NCBI GenBank assembly: GCA_964351995.1
Contig: CAYGQE010000004.1
Span: forward strand, 110,965 to 174,964
Direction of reading: 5' to 3'
Source of the DNA: SZUA-35 sp964351995
GTDB taxonomy: Bacteria > Actinomycetota > Acidimicrobiia > Acidimicrobiales > SZUA-35
Length of the DNA stretch: 64,000 nucleotides
The number at the start of each line of letters is the position of its first letter. Within the stretch, counting starts at the first letter, position 1. The position numbers were made by a program, and so were the translations under genes. Shown piece after piece: positions 27,110 through 36,034 of the stretch. The notes below the pieces were generated by a model that made no database searches, was not told the origin of the DNA, and saw only the letters and a program-made list of their open reading frames with translations.

Positions 27110-27643
27110 ATGTGCAAACGCTGTGAAGGAGAAACCATCGAGGCGGTCTTCGCCGACCTCGCCGACACGATCGCCAGTCATGGATTTGCGATCCAACAAG
27201 TGGGCGATTCGTCGTCTGGGTGGACCTATTCGATCGGCCTCCAGAGTGGGTTCGGGCATCCCGACCTGTTCTGCGTAGACGTCGAAGCTGATCTGCAGGC
27301 CAAGCTGATCAGCCGCATCGGGCAAGCCGTGGTGCGGGGCGCCTCGCTGTCTTCGGCGGTGGCTGGACTCGACGTCACGTTCGTCGATGTGCACGACACG
27401 CACCTCGACCGCGAGTGGTTCACGAATTGGAACGTGATCGAAGATCGTGTTCCTCGAGTCGGCGAAATCGTGCAAGTGGTTCCCGGTCCGTCGTGGTTCT
27501 GTTCATGCCACGCCTCGAGCGTCCGGCTGTTCGACCGAGTGCAGCCTCGCCCTCGATCGTCGGGCCGACGGGCTCGACGACAGTCGAGCAACTCGAATCG
27601 GTTGCTCCAGCTCCCGCCATCGCCAGGACAGTGGACGAACTAG
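27110..27643 (+). CDS. DUF4262 domain protein, copy 2
   Basis: Paralogue of 24231-24749, 177 aa from the ATG at 27110 (MCKRCEGETIEAVF). The same blocks are present (GWTYSIGLQSGFGHPDLFCV, VPGPSWFCSCHASSVRLFDR), and the upstream sequence is also conserved (TGTCACACCCCA at both loci). The C-terminal tail is divergent and Arg/Ser-rich in both copies. Function unknown. Confidence 0.85.
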   Translation: MCKRCEGETIEAVFADLADTIASHGFAIQQVGDSSSGWTYSIGLQSGFGHPDLFCVDVEADLQAKLISRIGQAVVRGASLSSAVAGLDVTFVDVHDTHLDREWFTNWNVIEDRVPRVGEIVQVVPGPSWFCSCHASSVRLFDRVQPRPRSSGRRARRQSSNSNRLLQLPPSPGQWTN

Positions 27644-27715
27644 CCGATGCGGGCGGAGACGACGACGGCGATCAGGCGCACGCGTTCGAGGCGCACGGCC
27701 GCTGTCGACACGTCG

Positions 27716-28144
27716 TCAGAACGTGTCGTCGCCGGGAGCATCCGCAGCTTGGCGGATCCAATCCCTGAGCTGGTCGTCGTCGATGTCGTCGCCTTGGGCG
27801 ATGTGGAGTGATCGAACATCGTCGTATTTCGATGTCACAGGTGGGGCAGGTTCGAGGTGGGCGCAGTTGAGCCAGGTGACTTTCACGTACTTGGTGAAGC
27901 AGTGCACGCTGAGGAACCAGCCGTTGCCGTCCATTCCATAGAACGGTGTGTTCCATCGCACCGCTTTGCGGACGTCGGGAACGACTTCGTTGACGAGATC
28001 ATCGACGTGGCGTCCGATCTCGCCTTTCCAGCCGGGCATGGCTGAGATGTAGGCCTGCACCGGGGCGTCGCCGTCGCCTTTGGGGATCTGCGGGTTCCCG
28101 CCAGACAGCAACACCGCTCCATCGTTGTGATTGCCGTCTGCCAT
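27716..28144 (-). CDS. DUF1801 (YdhG-like) domain protein
   Basis: Small cytoplasmic protein of 142 aa with the DUF1801 pattern: DDLVNEVVPDVRKAVRWNTP (about 49-68), FYGMDGNGWFLSVHCFTKYV and a C-terminal acidic helix. Related to frataxin-like/YdhG folds of unknown role. ATG at 28144. It lies alone, convergent with DUF4262 copy 2. Confidence 0.82.
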   Translation of the reverse strand: MADGNHNDGAVLLSGGNPQIPKGDGDAPVQAYISAMPGWKGEIGRHVDDLVNEVVPDVRKAVRWNTPFYGMDGNGWFLSVHCFTKYVKVTWLNCAHLEPAPPVTSKYDDVRSLHIAQGDDIDDDQLRDWIRQAADAPGDDTF

Positions 28145-28300
28145 CGCCGTGCTTCTCCCCGTCGTGTTGTCGAATCCAGATCAGTCTGCCCGCCCAGTCG
28201 TTCACGGCACAGCTGCGTCGGCCGTCGCTCGTTGGCTCCGGTGTGGGGCATGACAAGGGAAAACTCGTCGTACACATGACGGAACCGTTGTGACCACCCC

Positions 28301-28516
28301 TCAGGAGATTCCGAAGTCCGGACTGCGGCCCGCCATGTGGGCGGCTCGGGCGCTGGCCACCAGTGTCTTGGTCGGTGTGCAGCCGAAGTCGAGACAGGAG
28401 CCGCCGACCTTGCCTCCTTCGATGATCGCCACGGTCTTGCCCGCAGCTGTCAATCGCGGAACGACGGTGCCCGTGGCCTGCCCGGTTCCGATCCAAATGA
28501 CGTCGTAGTTCTTCAT
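28301..28516 (-). pseudogene. Truncated pyridine nucleotide-disulfide oxidoreductase (N-terminal fragment)
   Basis: A 71-codon frame starts MKNYDVIWIGTGQATGTV and keeps the FAD dinucleotide-binding motif, IEGGKVGGSC and the redox CxxxxC (SCLDFGCTPTKT), but stops after MAGRSPDFGIS. It matches the first 72 residues of the intact gene at 34272-35642 almost block for block, and the other 380 residues are absent. No continuation was seen downstream. It could be expressed as a tiny protein, but it lacks the NAD and dimerisation domains and is best read as a duplication remnant. Confidence 0.8.
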
Positions 28517-28760
28517 GGATGCCACCAACCGAGGTCGAGCGTGAGAACTCCCCGCTCAGGCAGCAAGGCGTGCCGCAGCGCGCTCGAACACAGCAAAGCG
28601 GTGTCGGGCTCGATGACATCGAGCGCAGCCCAGTTCGAGCTTGAGGCGTTGCTCGCGAGCGCTATCGGCCGACCAACAGATTGGCGTCGTGGGCGTGGAG
28701 ACCGAGGTGGCGCTCGATCGGCGATCTCACCCGATCGGCAACCTGAGTACGATCGGGGTC

Positions 28761-29231
28761 GTGCTCGAACTCGGATCGCTCAAGAATCGGCCGGTTGTGC
28801 GCTGGTGGTTCGCCGTTGCGATGGCGCTCGTCAGCGCGTTGGCCATCGGGCTCCCGACCGACGTGATTCCCAACCCCGTGTTCGGACGCCAGGGAACCCC
28901 GGTCGAGCCGTGGGCCGTGCCGGTGCTGGCGATGACTGCGGTGCTCAGTGGCTTGCTCTTCGCGACCTATTTCCAGGTTGGCGAAACCGGCGACGTTGGA
29001 GATCTCGACCGGCCGGGACGGTTCGGCAGCCTCGGCGGTTTGCTGTCGTTCTTTGCTGTCGGCTGCCCGATCTGCAACAAGCTCGTCGTGGTTGCACTCG
29101 GCACCTCGGGTGCGCTCACGTGGTTCGCCCCGGTCCAGCCCTATCTGGGACTCGTCGCACTTGGTTTGCTGGTGTGGGCCCTGCGGGTCCGCTTGCGGGG
29201 CGAGGTTGCCTGTGCCGTCGGAGTGGGCTGA
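28761..29231 (+). CDS. Conserved membrane protein with CPICN motif, copy 2
   Basis: Paralogue of 19556-20062, about 156 aa from the GTG at 28761 (VLELGSLKNRPVVRW); the start is uncertain because no ATG is near the conserved N-terminus. The same core is present: LPTDVIPNPVFGRQGTPVEP, FFAVGCPICNKLVVVALGTS and WFAPVQPYLG, with four hydrophobic segments. The region 28517-28760 upstream holds no recognisable gene. Confidence 0.75.
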   Translation: MLELGSLKNRPVVRWWFAVAMALVSALAIGLPTDVIPNPVFGRQGTPVEPWAVPVLAMTAVLSGLLFATYFQVGETGDVGDLDRPGRFGSLGGLLSFFAVGCPICNKLVVVALGTSGALTWFAPVQPYLGLVALGLLVWALRVRLRGEVACAVGVG

Positions 29232-29261
29232 GTTCACCGTCGCTGTCGAGGTCCCGTCCTC

Positions 29262-29605
29262 TCAGTCGAGACCAGGCCCGTCGCGGCCCGAAGTGTCGAG
29301 GTCGGCGATGTCGAAGCGGTCCGGCCAGGTCCGCTCGTAGTGCTCCTCAGGGAAGTCCCGGGCTGGAGCCGGTGAGGAACGCGTCCCTCACGTTCTCGGC
29401 GTATCGCTCGTTGTCGGAGAGCGCCGTCCCCCCCCTGGCAGGTGCGGAACGCCGAGCACATCGTCGAACCCGGGTACTGAGGCACGCTCTCAGTGGGACA
29501 GGAGTGCCGGCAGGTGTTCGGGTGTTGTGACCACGGCAGGTCCAAGGAACGGAAGCATGCACTGCACGCACTGTTCGGGTCCCCAGGATGGTCGACCGGG
29601 CGGTG
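29262..29605 (-). pseudogene. Frameshifted remnant of a small gene with CxxC start
   Basis: Coding-like sequence can be followed through three frames on the minus strand: WGPEQCVQCMLPFLGPAVV near 29545-29600, then SDNERYAENVRDAFLTG near 29380, then an acidic tail (EEHYERTWPDRFDIADLDTS) to a TGA at 29262. A C8 run near 29428-29435 is one likely frameshift point. It may be a decayed gene or a gene with sequencing errors. I do not recognise the family. Confidence 0.45.
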
Positions 29606-29625
29606 AGAGGCTCGGTCCGACGATG

Positions 29626-31302
29626 TCAGTCGTTCCGTAGGCGATCCTCGGCGACGTGGTTGACCCTCGAGAGACTTCGGGGGTGGCCGGTGACGGCTGC
29701 GAGGAAGATGTCGCGCTCGAGGCTCAGCAGTGTGGCTCCTCCGGCGGCAGCTCTGACGTTTGCCGTTCGCTCGATGTTGCGCAGGAGTGCGATCTCGCCG
29801 ACAAAGTCGCCTGGGCCACGGACGGTTGGTGGTTTCTCGGACGTCTCGATGTCGAGATGACCCTCCTCGACGATGTAGAAGCGATCGCCGAACTCGCCCT
29901 TGGTGATGACAGCGTCGTTGGCCTCGAAGCGCTCACGCTGCAAGTTGACGATGACCTGTTCGACCGAATAGGGCGGGAGCGGTGCGAAGATCGGAATGGC
30001 ACGCACCATGGCGAGGAGTGCTGGGTCGACATCCTTGCGATGCTTGTCGATCGCGAGCAGTCGCCTGATCCGGACGGTGAGGAAGACGAGCGGGGCGATG
30101 CCCAATACGAGCAACGCCCCGCGAACGCCGAGGGCCCAGGCAAGCCCGGAGAAGAACAGGCTGCCGGTCGCATAGGTGAACATGGTGATGCCCTCGAGAA
30201 CACCGAACACACGGGCCAGCACGTCGTCGGGGGTCATGCCTTGGAGCATCGTCCTTCCCGCGACATCGGCGACCGCCACCGATGCGCCCTGGATGGCAAA
30301 AAGCCCGATGAGCACCGGGAGCGCCGCACCGGTTGCGAGCATGGCAACTGCCCCACCGCCCGCTGTCAGCGCGATTCCCAGCGGCCAGGTCAGGCGGCGG
30401 CGCCCCACCAGGCTGACCGACACGACGGCGCCGATGGCGCCGCCCAGCCCGACGGCAGTAGCGAAGACGCCGGCCGTTGCGTCGGACCTGCCGATCAGAT
30501 CGATGGCGACAGCGACGAACGCAACATCGAGTGCGCCCTCGATGACGAACGACAGCGTCATCAGGCTCAGCAGCATTCTCGTGTCTCGGTCCTTTCGTAT
30601 CGAACGTAGACCGGCCGAGAGTTCCTTGAGCGAGGTGGCCGGTTCCGGTTCTTCATCATCCCCATCGAACTCGACGACGAGAGCGCGCAGCTGGAGGCCG
30701 ATCGTGGCGAGGAAACCGCAACCGGTGAGCGCTGCTCCCATGATGAACACGGCGCGTGGCTCCGACACGGCGAGCAGGAGCGCCGCCGACGCTGGTCCGA
30801 GAAACAGACCCGTCTGCTCGGCGAGCGAGACCATCACGTTGCCGGCCGTCAGTTGTTCAGGAGTCCCGACGAGGGAGGGCATGGCGGCCGAGATGGCGGG
30901 GCGGGAGAGACTCACACTGGTCGCCGCCAACCCGGCCGTGAGGTACACGATCAACGAGGGCGCCTCGGTCGACATCGCAATGGCCGTGACCGTGAACGCG
31001 AGCGACTGGAGTGCGAAGCCAGCGGCAAGTACCCGGCCGCGGTGGAAACGGTCGGCGACGCCGGAGGCCACGGGCGCGATCGCCGAAGCTGGGACGAGCT
31101 GGGCGAATGAGACGATGCCCGCCTCGGCCACGCCGCCTCGGGAGTAGGCGAAGACGATGATCGCAAGCCACGTGGCATGCTCGGCGATCGAGAACGTCGT
31201 GAAGCCAAACGCCGCCTTGCGCAGTTGCTGGTCTCGCAAGACCGTTCGGATCACCGCGGCGGTGCGCGAGGTCGGGCTCACGTCGTCCGGAGTTCGAGCC
31301 AC
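29626..31302 (-). CDS. MFS transporter fused to a cyclic-nucleotide-binding domain
   Basis: Protein of 558 aa. Residues about 25-420 are a major facilitator with about twelve hydrophobic segments. Residues about 440-555 form a cNMP-binding domain (ITKGEFGDRFYIVEEGHLDI, then GDFVGEIALLRNIERTANVR, which includes the phosphate-binding cassette). The fusion suggests transport controlled by a cyclic nucleotide or a related ligand. The GTG at 31302 overlaps the end of the upstream monooxygenase gene by 25 bp, so the two are probably co-expressed. The transported compound is unknown. Confidence 0.87.
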   Translation of the reverse strand: MARTPDDVSPTSRTAAVIRTVLRDQQLRKAAFGFTTFSIAEHATWLAIIVFAYSRGGVAEAGIVSFAQLVPASAIAPVASGVADRFHRGRVLAAGFALQSLAFTVTAIAMSTEAPSLIVYLTAGLAATSVSLSRPAISAAMPSLVGTPEQLTAGNVMVSLAEQTGLFLGPASAALLLAVSEPRAVFIMGAALTGCGFLATIGLQLRALVVEFDGDDEEPEPATSLKELSAGLRSIRKDRDTRMLLSLMTLSFVIEGALDVAFVAVAIDLIGRSDATAGVFATAVGLGGAIGAVVSVSLVGRRRLTWPLGIALTAGGGAVAMLATGAALPVLIGLFAIQGASVAVADVAGRTMLQGMTPDDVLARVFGVLEGITMFTYATGSLFFSGLAWALGVRGALLVLGIAPLVFLTVRIRRLLAIDKHRKDVDPALLAMVRAIPIFAPLPPYSVEQVIVNLQRERFEANDAVITKGEFGDRFYIVEEGHLDIETSEKPPTVRGPGDFVGEIALLRNIERTANVRAAAGGATLLSLERDIFLAAVTGHPRSLSRVNHVAEDRLRND

Positions 31303-33092
31303 TCGAAGTCACCTGATTCGAGCCACTGGGCGATGTGTTCGAAGAACGCCAGCGCACCGCCGGGGTAGCCCTGCCCGAGGCCCACCCCCGAGCTGGTTTC
31401 GTAGCCTTGGCCCTCGTTGTTGTAGTACCCGGGGGTGCAGTCGGTGGACCCGATGATCGACAGCCTCGTGTTCGATGCCAGCACTTCGAGCCACTTCACC
31501 TCGGCTTCTGCGGTGCACTCCAGTGAGGCGATGTCGTTGTCGATGGCGTGGCGGATGATGGTGGCTGCGGTTCGGCCTGCCTCGGTGAGGTTGTGCGGGT
31601 AGTTGGAGATGAGGGCGGCACCCTGGGCAGCGCCCACGATGAACAGGTTCGGGAAGCCGTGCACGAACATGCCGTGGAGCGAGCGCATGCCCTCGGACCA
31701 ATGCTCGTCGAGCGTGACACCATCGCGACCTGTCGGGTCGAAGCCCGCTCGGCGGCCCTGCGGGGTTCCCACCTCAAACCCGGTGGCGTAGATGATGCAG
31801 TCCAGCTCGAAGTGCTCGCCGTTGACCCAGACGCCGGTCTCGTCGATGCGCTCGACACCCTTGCCGTCGGTGTCGATCAGCTTCGTGCTGGGCTCGTTGA
31901 ACGCGAGGAGATAGTCGTCGTGGAAGCAGGGACGCTTGCACAGCTGGCGGTACCAGGGCTTGAGCGCGGCCGCAGTTGCTGGGTCTTGCACGATCTCGTC
32001 GCAGCGATCGCGGATCTCGCTCATCTTTTCGTCGTCGGACTCGAGGAAGGCGTTGAGCAGCCCCTCGGGGGAGAGGTCGGGGTTCGGCGATGACAGGAGC
32101 TTGTTCCGGATGCGAAGGGTCAGGTCGGTCCAGCCGTCCATCACGAGGTCTTCTTCGGCGTACTGGCCGGTCTGGTTGGCGGTGAAGTTCTGGATCCACT
32201 TCTCCTGCCAACCCGGTTCGAGCACCTCGCTCTCGAACCAATCGGGATCGGTCGGGGCATTGTTGCGGATGTCGATCGAGCTGGGCGTTCGTTGGAAGAC
32301 GAACAGGTCGCCGCAGGCTCGAGCGAGGTGAGGGATGCACTGCACCGAGGTGGCGCCGGTGCCGATGATGCCAACTCGCTTGTCGGCGAGCTTGTCGAGT
32401 GGTGCGCCGTCCGGATCACCGCCGGTGTAGTCGTAGTCCCACCGGCTGGTGTGGAAGCTGTGGCCTTCGAAGGTCTCGATGCCGGGGATGCCGGGCAGCT
32501 TCGGTCGGTGGAGGGGGCCCGTGCTCATCAGTACGAACTGGGCCCGCATCTCGTCGCCCCGGTTCGTGCGCACGATCCAGCGCTGTTCGGTTTCGTTCCA
32601 CGCGACGTCGGTGACCTCGGTCGACAGCAGGGCCTTGTCGTAGAGCCCGAACGTGCGGGCGATACGACGCGAGTGTTCGAGGATCTCCGGGCCGTGCGCG
32701 TACTTCTCCGACGGCATGTGCCCGGTCTCTTCGAGCAGCGGGAGGTAGACGAAGCTGTGGGTGTCGCACTGCGCGCCGGGGTAGCGATTCCAATACCACG
32801 TGCCCCCGACATCGCCGCCCTTTTCGATGATGCGCACGTCGATGCCGGCCTCGGTGAGGCGAGCGCCAGTGACGAGACCGCCGAACCCGCCGCCGATGAA
32901 CACTGCGGTGACCTCGTCGTTCACTGGCTCACGAGGCTCGGGGGTGACATAGGGATCTTCGGCGTAGTGCTCGAAGCGGCCGGTCACTTCGAGGTACTGA
33001 TCGTTCCCTTCCGACCGGACGCGCTTGTCGCGCTCACGTGCGTAGCGATCGTGGATCTCGTCCAGTGCTTGTGGGTCCTCGGTGACAGCCAT
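31278..33092 (-). CDS. Baeyer-Villiger-type flavin monooxygenase
   Basis: FAD/NADPH monooxygenase, 604 aa, of the cyclohexanone/phenylacetone monooxygenase class. Motifs in order: FAD GxGxxG (FIGGGFGGLVTGARL, about 50), GGDVGGTWYWNRYPGAQCD, the Baeyer-Villiger fingerprint in FEGHSFHTSRWDYD (about 205-218), and the NADPH motif GTGATSVQC. It converts ketones to esters or lactones, or oxidises heteroatoms. ATG at 33092. It overlaps the downstream MFS gene, suggesting an uptake or export partner for the substrate or product. Confidence 0.92.
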   Translation of the reverse strand: MAVTEDPQALDEIHDRYARERDKRVRSEGNDQYLEVTGRFEHYAEDPYVTPEPREPVNDEVTAVFIGGGFGGLVTGARLTEAGIDVRIIEKGGDVGGTWYWNRYPGAQCDTHSFVYLPLLEETGHMPSEKYAHGPEILEHSRRIARTFGLYDKALLSTEVTDVAWNETEQRWIVRTNRGDEMRAQFVLMSTGPLHRPKLPGIPGIETFEGHSFHTSRWDYDYTGGDPDGAPLDKLADKRVGIIGTGATSVQCIPHLARACGDLFVFQRTPSSIDIRNNAPTDPDWFESEVLEPGWQEKWIQNFTANQTGQYAEEDLVMDGWTDLTLRIRNKLLSSPNPDLSPEGLLNAFLESDDEKMSEIRDRCDEIVQDPATAAALKPWYRQLCKRPCFHDDYLLAFNEPSTKLIDTDGKGVERIDETGVWVNGEHFELDCIIYATGFEVGTPQGRRAGFDPTGRDGVTLDEHWSEGMRSLHGMFVHGFPNLFIVGAAQGAALISNYPHNLTEAGRTAATIIRHAIDNDIASLECTAEAEVKWLEVLASNTRLSIIGSTDCTPGYYNNEGQGYETSSGVGLGQGYPGGALAFFEHIAQWLESGDFEWLELRTT

Positions 33093-33148
33093 TCCGCATC
33101 GTAGAACGAAGAGGCGATTCGCTCGAAAACTGAGTCAGATGGGTCGGC

Positions 33149-34138
33149 TCAGGTCAGGGGCAGTGGTGGTTGGAGCCAGGCCGGCCGGTCGCTCACATCG
33201 ATGCGGGTGACCCACTTGACCCACTCGGGTCCCCGCCGCCCCGGAACGACCAAGCGAGCCAGCGCCCCGTGTCCGGACCGGAGCGGCTCGCCGCCGTACC
33301 CGACCGCCAGGAAGAGTCGGTCGAGATCGCCGATCGGGAAGTGGCGCGCGTACCCGGTCGATGACTCGACCCGCACGCTGCGCCCCGCCGGTTCTGCGAC
33401 GAGCTCGGACAGGGGGACGGCGTCCCACGACTGCTCGCTCCACCAGCCGCCGGTGCAATCGAATGTGGCCACGACGGGTCGGCTGCTCGCTCGCAACTGT
33501 TCGACGGCCACGGGGTTGCCGCCGATCCGCAGATCCCAGGTCGCCGGATCGGTGTCGGCCGGACGACGGTCGTTCAACCAGCTCACCCGCGGCATGCGGG
33601 CCGGGTCGTACGACGCGACCTCGTGGGAACCGGTGGCTCGCCGATCGGCGCCGGAGACGACGTGCAGTCCGGCGGCGGCCACGCCGACCGCGCCGAGTCG
33701 GAGCACCGCTCGCCGCTCCAGATCGCGCCGCTTGGGTCGAACCGGCCGGGACAGCACATGCCAGATCACGAACGGGATCAGCGCGAAGCCGAACAGCAGA
33801 TGTGTCCACAACGCAGTCCAGGTGCCGACACCGAACCAGAGGCCAGTGGCGTGGAGCACGCCGAGCACGAGCGTTGCGACGAGCAGCACCCCGAATGCGG
33901 CCGACACCCACTTGCTGGCCCGAGGCCGCCGGAAACCGGTGCGAACCGAGCCTCGCATCTTGGATGGCGCGAGAAGGGCGATGGCGAGGCCGCTCACGCC
34001 GTGGACGAACGTGAGGGGGCCACCCCAACGATCGCTCACCGACCAAGCGGCCAGCCCGGTGACGATCGCCCCGGCGATCAGTACCTCGAGCGCCAGGTTC
34101 ACCTGGCGTGCGGTCAGCCGAGGGCCCACACCACGCAT
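33149..34138 (-). CDS. Membrane-anchored sulfite-oxidase-like molybdopterin oxidoreductase
   Basis: Protein of 329 aa. The N-terminal about 140 residues contain four hydrophobic segments of cytochrome b/ferric-reductase character with His residues in LTFVHGVSGLAI and WHVLSRPV. A basic linker and a fifth hydrophobic stretch (RLGAVGVAAAGLHVVSG) precede a sulfite-oxidase-type Mo-binding domain, with the candidate Mo-ligating Cys in TFDCTGGWWSEQSWDAV and AVGYGGEPLRSGHGALARLV. The Mo domain probably lies outside the membrane and passes electrons to the membrane haem. ATG at 34138. The natural substrate is unknown. Confidence 0.82.
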   Translation of the reverse strand: MRGVGPRLTARQVNLALEVLIAGAIVTGLAAWSVSDRWGGPLTFVHGVSGLAIALLAPSKMRGSVRTGFRRPRASKWVSAAFGVLLVATLVLGVLHATGLWFGVGTWTALWTHLLFGFALIPFVIWHVLSRPVRPKRRDLERRAVLRLGAVGVAAAGLHVVSGADRRATGSHEVASYDPARMPRVSWLNDRRPADTDPATWDLRIGGNPVAVEQLRASSRPVVATFDCTGGWWSEQSWDAVPLSELVAEPAGRSVRVESSTGYARHFPIGDLDRLFLAVGYGGEPLRSGHGALARLVVPGRRGPEWVKWVTRIDVSDRPAWLQPPLPLT

Positions 34139-34271
34139 GCCGCGACCCTAATGGGAGTCACTTCATTCACACCACGCTCATCGAGCGGAACTGGAACGAG
34201 ATGTTCCGTCGCTGACGGGTGAATTCGGCGTCGACGGAATGTCGGAGGGGTGCGCTCGGTTCGTGGGCCCC

Positions 34272-35642
34272 ATGACCAACTACGACGTGATCTGGATCGG
34301 GACCGGCCAAGCGACGGGGACCGTGATCCCGCGGCTGAGCGCTGCAGGCAAGCGAGTGGCCCTCATCGAAGGAGGCAAGGTCGGGGGATCCTGCGTCAAC
34401 TACGGCTGCACACCCACCAAGACCCTGGTGGCCAGCGCTCGCTCTGCCTACATGGCTTCCCGCTCCAGCGACTTCGGTGTCGAGATCCCCGACTTCTCGG
34501 TGGACTACACCGCCGTGGCCGCTCGCATGAACGCCATTCGCGACAACAGCGGAATGGAGCAGTGGCTCCGCACGATGGACGGTGTCGACTTCTTCGCCGA
34601 CTACGCCAGCTTCGTCTCCGACCACGAGGTTCGCGTCGGTGACCAGACGATCTCGGGCGACACGATCGTCATCCACACCGGCACTCGCCCGTTCGCCGTG
34701 CCGATCAAGGGGCTCGATCAGGTCGACTGGCTCGACAACGCCGGGCTGCTCGCTCTCGACGACGTGCCCGAGCGTCTCGTGATCATCGGCGGCAGCTACA
34801 TCGGCATGGAGTTCGGCCAGATCTTCCAACGCCTCGGCAGCCAGGTGACGATCGTGGAGGCGGCCGGCCAGCTGATGCCGAGAGAAGACGCCGACATCGC
34901 ACAAGCGGCCAAGCAGATCCTCGTCGACAGCGGGATCACCGTGCTCACCGGAGCAAAGGTGAGCTCGGTCGAACAGTCCGCAGCGGGTGAGATCACCGTC
35001 GCGTTCGATGGTGCCGACGGCAGTGACTCGGTGTCGGGCACGCATCTGCTGGTGGCGGTGGGTCGAGTGCCGAACAGCGACTCGCTGGGGTTGGACGCCG
35101 CCGGGGTCGAGACGAACGAGCGGGGCTACATCACGGTCGACGACCATCTGAAGACCAACGTCGATCACATCTATGCCGTCGGCGACGTCAACGGCAGGGG
35201 AGCATTCACCCACACCTCGGTCAACGACGGCGAGACCTTCTGGGACCACTACTCCGGCGAGGGCGACCGAACCCTCGCTGACCGCATCCAGATCTACGCG
35301 ATGTACATCGACCCGCCGCTGGGTCGGATCGGCATGAGCGAGCGGGAGGCGCGGGAGAGCGGGCGCAACGTCTTGATGGCCACTCGACCCATGGCGGCGA
35401 TCTCCCGGGCCAAGGAGAAGGACGAGACTGCCGGCTTCATCAAGATCCTCGTGGACGCCGACACCGAGGAGTTCCTCGGCGTTGCGATCCTGGGCGTGAG
35501 CGGCGACGAGATCATCAACATCTTCGCTCCGTTCATGTACACGAAGCAGTCCTACAAGGACTTCCGCGAAGCTGTCTTCACCCACCCGACAGTGGGCGAA
35601 CTTCTTCCCTGGATCCTCGACGATCTCGCCCCGTTGGAGTGA
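34272..35642 (+). CDS. Pyridine nucleotide-disulfide oxidoreductase (mercuric reductase/LPD-like)
   Basis: FAD flavoprotein of 456 aa from the ATG at 34272 (MTNYDVIWIGTGQATG). Redox-active CxxxxC in GGSCVNYGCTPTKTLV (about 40-52), NAD-binding IIGGSYIGMEFGQI (about 175), second FAD motif YAVGDVNGRGAF, and the C-terminal dimerisation domain ending HPTVGELLPWIL. The C-terminal Cys pair of MerA and the lipoyl-type operon partners are absent, so it is a generic class I member, perhaps a mycothiol- or dithiol-linked reductase. A truncated duplicate is at 28301-28516. Confidence 0.9.
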   Translation: MTNYDVIWIGTGQATGTVIPRLSAAGKRVALIEGGKVGGSCVNYGCTPTKTLVASARSAYMASRSSDFGVEIPDFSVDYTAVAARMNAIRDNSGMEQWLRTMDGVDFFADYASFVSDHEVRVGDQTISGDTIVIHTGTRPFAVPIKGLDQVDWLDNAGLLALDDVPERLVIIGGSYIGMEFGQIFQRLGSQVTIVEAAGQLMPREDADIAQAAKQILVDSGITVLTGAKVSSVEQSAAGEITVAFDGADGSDSVSGTHLLVAVGRVPNSDSLGLDAAGVETNERGYITVDDHLKTNVDHIYAVGDVNGRGAFTHTSVNDGETFWDHYSGEGDRTLADRIQIYAMYIDPPLGRIGMSEREARESGRNVLMATRPMAAISRAKEKDETAGFIKILVDADTEEFLGVAILGVSGDEIINIFAPFMYTKQSYKDFREAVFTHPTVGELLPWILDDLAPLE

Positions 35643-35703
35643 TCGTCCTGACTACGGTCCATCCGATGTCGCTCGCCTCGTCCCTCGTCCACGCCGTCGG
35701 CGT

Positions 35704-35930
35704 CTACTTCGGTACCGTTCGGGCGAGGGCTCGAGCGCGGAGCCTGGCCTTCTCGTCGAGTTCGTCGGGGGTGAGGTCGGGCGGTCGCTCACCCGCGGCG
35801 AGAACGATGGTGCCGTCGGGTCTGATGTCGTAGATGCGGCCCTGCTCGTCGCGTCGGGTTCGCCATTTCTCTCGATGTTTGAACCGATTGTGGGGACCGC
35901 ATCGGGGGTTGGCGTTTCGGAGTGGCCCGA
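35704..35930 (-). pseudogene. Remnant of DUF222/HNH endonuclease-type gene (C-terminal part)
   Basis: The minus strand reads NANPRCGPHNRFKHREKW, then RRDEQGRIYDIRPDGTIVLA, then EKARLRARALARTVPK and a TAG at 35704: the usual end of an actinobacterial HNH protein. The 5' part, including DUF222, is missing and the homology stops about 105 bp before the truncated ABC ATPase. It marks the breakpoint of the duplicated transporter cluster. Confidence 0.6.
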
Positions 35931-36034
35931 GGGTCGGAGGAGTTGTGAGCGTCAGCGAACAACTCGAGGAACTCCCGAGGCCCGCCAGGGCCGAAGAGTT
36001 CCCGTGGTCAACCTGGCGGGCGAGATCATTGATG

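Noticed and set aside
33135..34046. 303-codon minus-strand frame inside the membrane molybdoenzyme
   Set aside because: Same-strand alternative frame, Arg-rich, while the other frame has clear domains.
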